Below, piece by piece: positions 1 to 7,218 of a stretch of DNA of 64,000 bases. The stretch is from the NCBI GenBank assembly GCA_003576685.1, contig QOZR01000001.1:310001-374000 (forward strand), written 5' to 3'. The notes under the pieces are model-generated. The model had not been told where the DNA came from and made no database searches. It saw only the letters and a program-made list of their open reading frames with translations. Positions within the stretch are counted from its first letter, which is position 1, and each line of letters starts with the position of its first letter. A program made the translations under genes and the position numbers. The DNA comes from Virgifigura deserti (GTDB taxonomy: Bacteria > Pseudomonadota > Alphaproteobacteria > Dongiales > Dongiaceae).

Positions 1-448
1 CCAGAAAGACTTCGAGATCCAGCGAGTGGAGCCCGAACCGCGCCTTGTCGAGGTCCGGGAAGCTGGCCTCGCCTGGCACCGCCTTCAACCGACCGTCGAG
101 CGCGTAGGTCCAGCCATGATAGGGGCAGCGGATGGCGCCGTCGCAATGGCCGTTCGCCCCGTCGACCACGGCAGCGGCACGATGTCGGCAGACATTGTAG
201 AAGGCGCGCAGCGTCCCCTCCGCATCGCGGATCACGAACGCCCGCTCGCCTGTCACCTCGATCGTGGCGAACTCGCCAGGCTCTCTCACCTCGCTTACAT
301 GGCAGACGATCTGCCAGTTGCGCAGGAACAGGTTTTCCCGCTCCAGTGCAAAGAATTCGGTGTTCTGATAGGTCCAGCCAGGTAGCGTCTCGGCGGTGAA
401 CGCCGTTGCCGCCGGCTCGCTCTTCAGCAGTTCGACGCTCGCGCTCAT
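1..448 (-). CDS. Rieske [2Fe-2S] oxygenase alpha subunit, N-terminal part (cut by window edge)
   Basis: The first 149 residues of a ring-hydroxylating-type oxygenase; the rest lies beyond position 1. The Rieske ligands are visible: C87-x-H89 (in CRHRA) and C108-x2-H111 (in CPYHGW). Such proteins pass electrons from a reductase through the Rieske centre to a mononuclear iron in the missing C-terminal domain. The ATG at 448 is preceded by GGAG. A BetI-like repressor gene lies directly upstream on the same strand, and a polyamine/betaine-type binding protein lies beyond it. This favours the branch of the family that demethylates or hydroxylates quaternary amines (choline, glycine betaine, carnitine, stachydrine), which is inference. 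The substrate cannot be read from this fragment. Confidence 0.88.
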   Translation of the reverse strand, partial: MSASVELLKSEPAATAFTAETLPGWTYQNTEFFALERENLFLRNWQIVCHVSEVREPGEFATIEVTGERAFVIRDAEGTLRAFYNVCRHRAAAVVDGANGHCDGAIRCPYHGWTYALDGRLKAVPGEASFPDLDKARFGLHSLDLEVFL

Positions 449-476
449 CAGAAATCTCCGTTCGGCAGAGAAGGGA

Positions 477-1109
477 TCAGGCGGCGCTAGCGGCACCGGT
501 GCGGGCGGCGAACTCGGCGGGGAAGAAGCCGGCCAGGAACGCCCGGCAGGTCCGCTTCGCCTCTGCCCGGTCGACTGCGTCGGGGTTGATCAGAATGTCC
601 AGCCAGAGGCCGTCGATCATCGCATTGAGGCCACGGGTGACCGTCGCCGCATCGACGTGCTCGTAGCCGCCGGCATCGATGATCTGCTGGAACAGCGCCA
701 GTGTCTGTTCGAAATAGCGGTCCGACAGCCGCCGGCAGAGCCGAAGGTAGTCAGGTCGCCACCGGGCCTCACCCCAGAATGCGTACCACACGGTCACCTT
801 CTTCCGGCTGGCGATCGCCGGGTCGAAATCGGCGTCGATCATCGCCTCGATCTGACCGGTGGGCGAGGGGTCGGCGCGCGCCACGGCCGCCAGCCAGAAC
901 GCCTCATATTCCTGCGCCATGTGACGCAGGGTCTCGACCAGCAGGGCCTCCTTGCTCTTGAAGTAGAAATTGACGATTCCGCGCGACAGCTTGGCCCCGT
1001 CGGCGACATGGGCCAGTGTCGTCTCGGCGAAGCCGCGTTTGGCGATCGAGTCGATCGTCGCCTCGATCAACTGAACGCGGCGCACCTCCTTGATTTCCAT
1101 TCGGCCCAT
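477..1109 (-). CDS. TetR-family repressor, BetI-like
   Basis: A 210-residue one-domain repressor. The N-terminal helix-turn-helix covers about residues 10-60 (IDSIAKRGFAETTLAHVA, then the recognition helix ending in GIVNFYFKSKEALL), followed by an all-helical ligand domain. Length and features such as WYAFWGEAR and MIDGLWLD match BetI, the choline-responsive repressor of glycine-betaine genes in enterobacteria. The ATG at 1109 has a GGAAGG ribosome site eight bases upstream; an in-frame ATG at 1100 is less likely. It lies upstream of, and co-oriented with, the Rieske gene, from which it is separated by 28 bases. It probably controls that gene and itself through the palindromes at 1123-1139 and 1191-1208. 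The inducer is unknown. Confidence 0.85.
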   Translation of the reverse strand: MGRMEIKEVRRVQLIEATIDSIAKRGFAETTLAHVADGAKLSRGIVNFYFKSKEALLVETLRHMAQEYEAFWLAAVARADPSPTGQIEAMIDADFDPAIASRKKVTVWYAFWGEARWRPDYLRLCRRLSDRYFEQTLALFQQIIDAGGYEHVDAATVTRGLNAMIDGLWLDILINPDAVDRAEAKRTCRAFLAGFFPAEFAARTGAASAA

Positions 1110-1122
1110 GACAATTCCTTCC

Positions 1123-1139
1123 TATAGCGTATCACTATA
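1123..1139. promoter_or_regulatory. Candidate operator/promoter palindrome of the tetR/betI-like gene
   Basis: Inverted repeat TATAG-N7-CTATA, just 14 bases before the repressor start codon. Its position overlapping the expected promoter suggests autoregulation. The arms are only 5 bp long, so this is a candidate. Confidence 0.35.
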
Positions 1140-1190
1140 TCTTGGATAGACAGTTAAGTCAATGATATAAAGCGGAAAATCATATTTTAC

Positions 1191-1208
1191 TGAATGAGCG
1201 ATCAATCA
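1191..1208. promoter_or_regulatory. Shared near-palindrome, candidate BetI-like operator copy 1
   Basis: TGAATGA-GCGA-TCAATCA, an imperfect palindrome. The same 15 bases (TGAATGAGCGATCAA) recur at 2637-2651. Both copies lie in intergenic DNA flanking the repressor and binding-protein genes. That is the pattern expected of the operator of the local TetR-family regulator. Confidence 0.45.
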
Positions 1209-1239
1209 ATAAAGCGTTTTGGGATTGGTATTTGGTTCA

Positions 1240-1269
1240 AAAAATCGCCCCCGCCAAGTGGCGGGGGCG
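1240..1269 (-). terminator. Rho-independent terminator of the PotD-like gene
   Basis: Perfect 10-bp stem (CGCCCCCGCC / GGCGGGGGCG) with a 4-base loop at 1246-1269. On the minus strand it is followed by a run of six T. It lies 22 bases after the stop codon of the binding-protein gene. Confidence 0.85.
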
Positions 1270-1291
1270 TCCAGGAATTGACAGGCGCCGG

Positions 1292-2404
1292 TTACAGGCC
1301 GGCTTTGATCTTCTCGAAGATGCTGTTCATAGTCTCGCGCTGCTTGGCCGACATCTCGTCGAAGAAGACGCTATTGGCCAATGCTTCCTTCGCGTTCGCG
1401 ATGCCCAGCTCCTCGAGCCGTTGCTGTTCAACCAGATCAAGGCTGTTCTGGTTGGAATGGCCATAACCGAACTCCTCGATCAGCGCCTTGCCGGTCTCCG
1501 GTGCCAGCATGGCGTTCATATAGTCGTAGGCGAGATCCTCCGATCCCGGCCCGTCCTTGACGAGCGCGAGACCGCAGACCCAGGTCAGAATGCCTTCCTT
1601 TGGAGCCATGTAGCTCACCTCGAGTCCCTGCGCCTTCAGCGTAGTGATCGACTCGTTCCAGGCGGTGGAGGCGACGAGTTCCCCGGAGGCCAGCGCCTGC
1701 TCGACCTGGGTCGTGTCGGTCCAGTAGAACCGGAGGTTCTCGTGGATCCGCCGCATTATCTCGGCAGTCCTGTCGATCTCCTCCTCCGTCAGGTTGAAAG
1801 GATCCTCGACGCCGGCGAGCAGGCCTGCGATGGCCGTCATCGTCTCGGCCGAATCGAACATCGACATGCGCCCCTTGTAGCGCTCGTCCAGCAGGATCGA
1901 ATAGGATTCCTCCTCGAGTTCCACGAGATCGGTCCGATAGAGGATCGAGGTGTTCCCCCAGTCCCAGGGCATGTGATAGGCCTCGCCGTCGATCATCACG
2001 CCCTTGATGTCCTTGAAGCTCGGAAAGATGTTGCCCCACTCGTCGAGTCGCGAGGTGTCGATGGGCCGGAGCACCCCGGCGTCTTTCCAGCGCTGAACAT
2101 TGCTGGTGCAGGGGTGCGAGACGTCCGGGGTGAAGCCGGACCTCAGCTTCTGCAACGCCTCCTCCTCTTCGCCGAAGAAGCTGAACTCGGGCGACGTTCC
2201 ATGCTTCTCGACATAGGCCTCATGGAAGATCGGGTTGTCGTATTCCGCCCAGGTGAAGACCGTCAGGTCACCCTGGGCCCTTGCCGGGCGGGTGATCAGT
2301 GGAAGGGTTGTCGCGACGAGGCCGGCGGACGCCAGGCCGTTGAGAAGTTGTCGGCGGTTGATCCGACCTTCTACAAACTCCTTGATAGGCGGGGTCTTTC
2401 TCAT
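1292..2404 (-). CDS. Extracellular solute-binding protein of an ABC transporter, PotD/PotF-like
   Basis: A 370-residue periplasmic binding protein of the spermidine/putrescine class. It starts with a twin-arginine-type leader (residues about 14-45, RINRRQLLNG then a hydrophobic stretch ending in ARA), so it may be Tat-exported. The mature protein opens with LTVFTWAEYDNP and contains MPWDWGNTSILYRTD, both typical of PotD-like proteins. I chose the ATG at 2404 because GGAGG lies nine bases upstream; a longer reading frame reaches 2560 but has no such site. No permease or ATPase gene is next to it, so the partners are elsewhere. The neighbouring BetI-like regulator and Rieske oxygenase suggest a quaternary-amine ligand, which is inference. 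Confidence 0.85.
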   Translation of the reverse strand: MRKTPPIKEFVEGRINRRQLLNGLASAGLVATTLPLITRPARAQGDLTVFTWAEYDNPIFHEAYVEKHGTSPEFSFFGEEEEALQKLRSGFTPDVSHPCTSNVQRWKDAGVLRPIDTSRLDEWGNIFPSFKDIKGVMIDGEAYHMPWDWGNTSILYRTDLVELEEESYSILLDERYKGRMSMFDSAETMTAIAGLLAGVEDPFNLTEEEIDRTAEIMRRIHENLRFYWTDTTQVEQALASGELVASTAWNESITTLKAQGLEVSYMAPKEGILTWVCGLALVKDGPGSEDLAYDYMNAMLAPETGKALIEEFGYGHSNQNSLDLVEQQRLEELGIANAKEALANSVFFDEMSAKQRETMNSIFEKIKAGL

Positions 2405-2805
2405 TTTTCTGTCCTCCCTGATTGATGGCTTTACGCATCGATGGCGCCTTTTGCAGGCGAGGGAGAGTCCGTGAGGTCGCGTATTCGGCGATTCTACCGA
2501 AAATCGCCTCGTTTCATTATAGGCGCCGCGTTTCTTTGGTTTCTTCGCGACCTGTCGCATCCCTCTGGTACTATTGAGAAGAATATCAAAGGCATTTCGG
2601 TAAGTCGATGCAACAAGTCGGAAAACATCGTCTCATTGAATGAGCGATCAACCAACGTGTGGACTCTGTCGATCGCAATTCGCGCTTGCCGCAAATGGCG
2701 GGCGGCAGATCGGATGTTGCCGCCGCCGTCGACGAACCGCCGAACGGTTCCGGTTGATCGGAGGGGCGGTTTTGCTATGCTCCGCCACCGCTGGCTGCCG
2801 GGACA
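2405..2805. other. Divergent intergenic region, 401 bp
   Basis: Lies between the binding-protein gene (minus) and the fatty-acid operon (plus). I see no credible coding frame. It carries the second copy of the shared near-palindrome at 2637-2654 and should hold the promoters of both directions. Confidence 0.6.
2637..2654. promoter_or_regulatory. Shared near-palindrome, candidate BetI-like operator copy 2
   Basis: TGAATGA-GCGA-TCAACCA, identical to the copy at 1191 over its first 15 bases. It lies 233 bases upstream of the binding-protein start and about 150 bases upstream of the fatty-acid operon. Confidence 0.4.
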
Positions 2806-3600
2806 ATGTTTCAGGATAATGTTGACGTGATTCGGATCTCCGATGACGGAGCTGTACGCACGATAATCCTCGACCGTCCCGAGGTTCGTAACGCGCTGAA
2901 TCTCGAGATGCTGCGGGCTTTGCGCGCTGCGCTGCGGGCCGCCGATACGGCCGCCGTGCGCTGCCTCGTCCTGACCGGTAGCGGCAAGGCCTTCTGCGCC
3001 GGCGCGGATATTGCCGAGTGGGCCGATGCGGAGGCCCGCGGCGAACTCGCGACCTATCCCTGGACGGACGAGATGCACGCGCTGATCGCCGAGCTCGCGG
3101 CCTTTCCGAAGCCGAGCCTCGTGCTGTTGAACGGCGCCGCTGCCGGCGCCGGGCTCGATCTGGCGCTGGCCTGCGATTTTCGCTTTGCGGCCGAGACGGC
3201 GCGCTTCGTCTGCGCCTATACGCGGATGGGCTATAACCCGGATGCTGGCGGAACCTGGTTCCTGCCGCGCCTCATCGGACTCGAAGCGGCGAAACGCTTT
3301 GCCTTCACGGGCGAGTTCTGGTCGGCGTCCGAGGCGCTGGCGCGGGGGTTGGTGACCGAGGTCCATGCAGCCGAGGCGCTGGAGCCTGCGGGGCGGAGCT
3401 TCGCGGCGCAGTTGGCGGCGGGCCCGACGGTCGCGCTGATGCAGACGAAGCGTTTGATGGCGGAGGCCGGGAACCGCGGCCTGCCCGACCAGCTTGCGGA
3501 GGAGCGCCGCGCTGCCGATATCTGTGGGGCAAGCGCGGATGCGAAAGAGGCCCTCGCCGCCGCCGTCGAGCGGCGCGAGCCGAACTTTAAAGGACACTGA
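2806..3600 (+). CDS. Enoyl-CoA hydratase/isomerase family protein, PaaG-like
   Basis: A 264-residue crotonase-fold protein. The oxyanion-hole segments are visible: GKAFCAGADI near residue 64 and LNGAAAGAGLDLALACDF near 107. The two glutamates of true hydratases are not in the usual places: the first segment reads GAGLD and the second NPDAGGT, so one acidic residue (Asp) remains. PDAGGTWFLPR is the pattern of PaaG-type enoyl-CoA isomerases, so an isomerase role is more likely than hydration. It is first in a three-gene operon with an acyl-CoA dehydrogenase (2-base gap) and a DECR-type reductase. The context fits delta3,delta2-enoyl-CoA isomerase in oxidation of unsaturated fatty acids, which is inference. 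Confidence 0.85.
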   Translation: MFQDNVDVIRISDDGAVRTIILDRPEVRNALNLEMLRALRAALRAADTAAVRCLVLTGSGKAFCAGADIAEWADAEARGELATYPWTDEMHALIAELAAFPKPSLVLLNGAAAGAGLDLALACDFRFAAETARFVCAYTRMGYNPDAGGTWFLPRLIGLEAAKRFAFTGEFWSASEALARGLVTEVHAAEALEPAGRSFAAQLAAGPTVALMQTKRLMAEAGNRGLPDQLAEERRAADICGASADAKEALAAAVERREPNFKGH

Positions 3601-3602
3601 CC

Positions 3603-4781
3603 ATGGCGATCGATTTTTCGCCGACGGACGAGCAGCGCATGCTGGTCGAGACCGTCCGGCAGTTCGTCGAAAAGGAGATCTTCCCGTATGAGGCGGAGGT
3701 CGATCGGGCCGGCGACGTGCCGGAGGCGCTGGGCAAGCAGATCCGCGACCGTGCGATGGCCCAGGGCCTCTATGCCGCGAACATGCCGGAATCGGTGGGC
3801 GGGGGTGGGCTCGACGCGGTCAGCATGACGCTGTTCGACCGGGAGCTCGGCAAGGCGACCTGGGGCCTGGCAGGCTATGTCGGTCGGCCTTCCGAGATCC
3901 TGATGGCCTGCGCGGGCGACCAGATCGACCGCTATCTGACGCCCTGCGTCCGCGGCGAGCGCAAGGATTGCTTCGCCCTGTCCGAGCCCGACGCGGGCTC
4001 GGACGCGATGGCGATCACGACCCGCGCGGAGCGCCGGGGCGGTGATTGGGTGTTGAACGGAACCAAGCATTTCATCAGCGGCGTCGGCACGCCCGACTTC
4101 GCCATCGTCTTTGCCGTGACCGGTGTCGAGGAGAGCGGCGGGAAGGGCGGGGGGCGGCCGCGCAAGCGCATCACCGCCTTCCTGGTCGACCGGGATACGC
4201 CCGGCTTCGAAATGCGGCGCGGCCCCCGCTGCGTCAGCTACCGGACCTACAATAATTACGAGCTGTCCTTCACCGACTGCCGGATCGGGGCGGATCAGGT
4301 GCTGGGGGAGGAGGGCGCCGGTTTCGATCTCGCCAATCGATGGCTGTCCGGAACCCGTATCCTGGTTGCCGCCACCTGCTGCGGCAAGGCGGAGCGCGCG
4401 CTGACGATGGCAACGGAGTGGGCCGCGACGCGTAAGCAGTTCGGCCAGACGATCGGCCGGTTCCAGGGTACGTCTTTCAAGCTCGCCGACATGGCGACCG
4501 AGCTGCGCGCCGCCGACCTCCTGACGCTGAACGCGGCCTGGAAGTACGATCACGGGACAATGACGTCAGGCGATGCGGCGATGGCCAAGCTGTTCGCGTC
4601 GGAGATGCTGGGGCGGGTCACCGACAACGCGCTGCAGATCTTCGGCGGCATGGGACTGATGGAGGAGCTGCCGGTCGAGCGCTTCTGGCGCGACGCGCGG
4701 ATCGAGCGGATCTGGGAGGGTACCTCCGAGATCCAGCGCCACATCATCTCCCGCGAGTTGCTGCGGCCGCTCGAATCCTGA
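3603..4781 (+). CDS. Acyl-CoA dehydrogenase
   Basis: A 392-residue flavoenzyme of normal family length that introduces the first double bond of beta-oxidation and passes electrons to ETF. Visible signatures are FALSEPDAGSDA (FAD/substrate loop, near residue 122), RKQFGQTIGRFQG (near 277), QIFGGMGLMEELPVERFWRDARI and the C-terminal WEGTSEIQRHII, which belongs to the FAD-binding end. The ATG follows AAAGGA by eight bases and comes two bases after the stop of the enoyl-CoA isomerase-like gene, so the two are cotranscribed. Chain-length preference cannot be read from the sequence. Confidence 0.93.
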   Translation: MAIDFSPTDEQRMLVETVRQFVEKEIFPYEAEVDRAGDVPEALGKQIRDRAMAQGLYAANMPESVGGGGLDAVSMTLFDRELGKATWGLAGYVGRPSEILMACAGDQIDRYLTPCVRGERKDCFALSEPDAGSDAMAITTRAERRGGDWVLNGTKHFISGVGTPDFAIVFAVTGVEESGGKGGGRPRKRITAFLVDRDTPGFEMRRGPRCVSYRTYNNYELSFTDCRIGADQVLGEEGAGFDLANRWLSGTRILVAATCCGKAERALTMATEWAATRKQFGQTIGRFQGTSFKLADMATELRAADLLTLNAAWKYDHGTMTSGDAAMAKLFASEMLGRVTDNALQIFGGMGLMEELPVERFWRDARIERIWEGTSEIQRHIISRELLRPLES

Positions 4782-4830
4782 TCCCGGCTGCATTCAAACC
4801 CCGGCTGCATTCAAATCTAAGGGGACACGC

Positions 4831-5673
4831 ATGTTTAAAGAAGAGCTGCTGAAGGGCAGGCGCATCCTCGTGACCGGCGGAGGGACGGGCCTCGGGCTGA
4901 GCATGGGGCGCCGCTTCCTCGAACTGGGCGCTGAGCTCGTGATCTGCGGCCGGCGCGAGGAGGTGCTGGCCGAGGCCGCGAAGACGCTGAGCGCCGAAAC
5001 CGGCGGCAAGGTCGAGACGCATGGCTGCGACGTCCGGGATGCCGAAGCGGTCGAGGCGATGATCGAAGCGATCTGGGCCAATGGTCCGCTCGATGCCCTC
5101 GTCAACAATGCCGCGGGAAACTTCATCTCTCGGACCGAGGATCTGTCGCCGCGCGCGGTCGACGCGGTCCTCAACATCGTGCTGCATGGCAGCGCCTATA
5201 CGACGCTGGCCTGCGGCAAGCGATGGCTGAAGGACGAGCGGAAGGCGGCGGTGCTCAACATCGTCACGACCTACGCCTGGACGGGCTCCGCCTATGTCGT
5301 GCCGTCGGCGATGGCAAAGGGCGGCGTTCTGGCGATGACCCGCAGCCTCGCCGTCGAATGGGGCGGGCGCGGCATCCGCGTCAACGCCGTCGCTCCCGGC
5401 CCGTTTCCAACGTCGGGGGCGTGGGAACGGCTCGTTCCGCGGCCGGACCTCGCAAGGATCTTCGAAACGCAGAATCCGCTGGGCCGGGTCGGTGACCATC
5501 GGGAGCTGGCCGATCTCGCCTGCTTCCTGCTCTCTGACGGGGCCAGCTATATCAACGGCGAGGTGGTGACGATCGACGGCGGCGAATGGCTGCAAGGCGC
5601 CGGGCAGTTCAACTTCCTGCGGCGCATGACCGGCGAAGACTGGGATTCGTTGAAACCGAAGCGAAAGAAGTGA
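4831..5673 (+). CDS. SDR oxidoreductase of the 2,4-dienoyl-CoA reductase (DECR) type
   Basis: A 280-residue short-chain dehydrogenase. The NAD(P) site is TGGGTGLG near residue 15, and NNAAGNF follows near 90. The usual catalytic Y-x3-K is absent: the segment reads VVPSAMAKGG, with serine where tyrosine is expected and the lysine kept. That replacement, together with NNAAGNF, is characteristic of mitochondrial/peroxisomal-type 2,4-dienoyl-CoA reductases, so the protein is probably active rather than degenerate. A strong AAGGGG ribosome site precedes the ATG. With the upstream isomerase-like and acyl-CoA dehydrogenase genes it would complete an auxiliary set for unsaturated fatty acid oxidation. 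No clear terminator follows. Confidence 0.88.
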   Translation: MFKEELLKGRRILVTGGGTGLGLSMGRRFLELGAELVICGRREEVLAEAAKTLSAETGGKVETHGCDVRDAEAVEAMIEAIWANGPLDALVNNAAGNFISRTEDLSPRAVDAVLNIVLHGSAYTTLACGKRWLKDERKAAVLNIVTTYAWTGSAYVVPSAMAKGGVLAMTRSLAVEWGGRGIRVNAVAPGPFPTSGAWERLVPRPDLARIFETQNPLGRVGDHRELADLACFLLSDGASYINGEVVTIDGGEWLQGAGQFNFLRRMTGEDWDSLKPKRKK

Positions 5674-5924
5674 TTCGGCGGGTCGGCCGTAGAAGGAAAA
5701 TCTGAGCATCTCGTGCTAGAGGGCACGGGAAAGCTGGAAAATGCCCTCGATCCCGCGTAAGAATTAACGATTATTCTGGGAAAATCGAGTGCGGACTTCT
5801 GATCACGAGACAAGGGGGGAATCGGGGGATAACGGGTTTGACGGAACGGTGAGCTTTGACAGTTGATCGGCGGCGAGGATCGTCAGCAAGGAACGGGTGG
5901 CGGCGACGCACGGCATCGAAAGGG

Positions 5925-6470
5925 ATGCCGCGCGCGACCGCAGCGGTCCTTCTGTTGTCAGCGGTTCTCGTGGGATGCGGCACCCAGAATCGTGGCTTTG
6001 ATACGGCCCCCGACGAGGCGGTCGAACCGATTCCTCCCGTCCAGTTGGGACTGGAGAATACGGATCCTCGGGACGATTTCTCGGAGCCGCTGCCGATTCC
6101 GGCGAGGAAGCCGTCAAGCGAGACCTTGCTGGCCAGCCGGCCCGATCTCAACCCGGAACGGCTGATCGGATTGAGCCTTGTCGAAGCCGAGGCCCTGCTC
6201 GGGGAACCTGCGTTGCAGGATGAGAAGCCGCCGGCAAAAGTCTGGACCTATAATGCCCAATCCTGCGTGCTCAGCATCTTCTTCTATGCCGATATCAGCA
6301 CACGCGATTTTCGTGCCCTGACCTACGAGATCCGGAAAGAAAAAGAAGCAACACACGAGGAGGCGGCGATCGCCGAAACTCAGACTGCATCGAACAAGGG
6401 GGGGGAGGGAAGGTCCGAGATAGCGGATCGACAATGTCTTGCGGAGTTGATTAAAGAGCATGCAACTTAA
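5925..6470 (+). CDS. Hypothetical lipoprotein upstream of the ChvI-like regulator
   Basis: A 181-residue protein with a lipoprotein leader (MPRATAAVLLLSAVLVGC, lipobox LVGC) followed by a proline-rich linker. A small folded part carries NPERLIGLSLVEAEALLGEP near residue 65 and KVWTYNAQSCVLSIFFY near 94. I do not recognise a family. I start at the ATG at 5925 because the longer frame (from 5856) puts a basic tail before the signal peptide. Its last 11 bases overlap the response-regulator gene, so it is translated with the chvI/chvG-like pair and may act in periplasmic sensing for it. That role is inference from position alone. Confidence 0.75.
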   Translation: MPRATAAVLLLSAVLVGCGTQNRGFDTAPDEAVEPIPPVQLGLENTDPRDDFSEPLPIPARKPSSETLLASRPDLNPERLIGLSLVEAEALLGEPALQDEKPPAKVWTYNAQSCVLSIFFYADISTRDFRALTYEIRKEKEATHEEAAIAETQTASNKGGEGRSEIADRQCLAELIKEHAT

Positions 6471-7218
6471 CAGAGTCACGCCGTTAGAAGCGGCAAGGCG
6501 GGTCATCATCGTTGATGATGACGCGCTGTTTCGAGAGTCTCTGGGCCTGAACCTCGCCGAGAACGGCTATGAAGTCGTTGACTTTTCCGATGGCGAATCG
6601 GTGCTCGAGCATATGGCCGCCGGTGGCAATGCCGATGTGGTGCTGCTCGACTGGCGCATGCCTGGGCTCGACGGGCTCGCGGTACTGCGGCACATGCGCG
6701 ACAGCGGCGTGCAGGCACCGGTAATCTTCCTCACTGTCCTCAGTGACGAGATCTATGAGGAAGCGGCGCTGCGCTGGGGGGCGGTGGACTTCATCGAGAA
6801 GTCTCGAAGTCTCTCGATCATCCTGCAGCGCCTGCGGCTGATCACCGAGGGCTCGAAGCGACTGGCCGGCCAGGACGAGGCCGCCGAAACGCCGCCTGTG
6901 ATCGAACGCGGCAAGCTGCAGCTTCGGACGGATATCAGCCGTGCCTACTATGACGGGCAGCGTGTCGATCTGACATTGACCGAGTTCAACATCGTCTGTG
7001 CCTTGGCAACCTCCGCCGACACCGATGTTTCCTATCGGCAGATTTACGACCTGGTCCGCGGGAAGGATTTCGTCGCCGGCTATGGGGATGAAGGCTTTCG
7101 CGTGAACGTCCGATCCTTCATCAAGCGTATTCGTCAGAAGTTCCGGGATGTCGATGACGATTTCGCCTGTATCGCCAACTATCCAGGCTTCGGGTACCGC
7201 TGGATTGATCCAGAGTGA
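6460..7218 (+). CDS. chvI: Response regulator, OmpR/PhoB class, ChvI-like
   Basis: A 252-residue two-domain regulator. The receiver has the acidic triad at DDD 19-21 and the phospho-acceptor D64 in LLDWRMPG. A winged-helix output domain follows (about 150-250), ending in FRVNVRSFIKRIRQKF and NYPGFGYRW, which matches ChvI of rhizobia and Caulobacter. It overlaps the lipoprotein gene upstream by 11 bases and the sensor kinase gene downstream by up to 71 bases. In known species ChvG/ChvI responds to acid and cell-envelope stress. The symbol is given on this family match and the kinase partner. Confidence 0.85.
   Translation: MQLNRVTPLEAARRVIIVDDDALFRESLGLNLAENGYEVVDFSDGESVLEHMAAGGNADVVLLDWRMPGLDGLAVLRHMRDSGVQAPVIFLTVLSDEIYEEAALRWGAVDFIEKSRSLSIILQRLRLITEGSKRLAGQDEAAETPPVIERGKLQLRTDISRAYYDGQRVDLTLTEFNIVCALATSADTDVSYRQIYDLVRGKDFVAGYGDEGFRVNVRSFIKRIRQKFRDVDDDFACIANYPGFGYRWIDPE

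Noticed and set aside
396..1127. Plus-strand frame opposite the TetR/BetI-like gene
   Set aside because: Arg/Gly/Asp-rich antisense shadow; the minus strand has a complete TetR fold with ribosome site.
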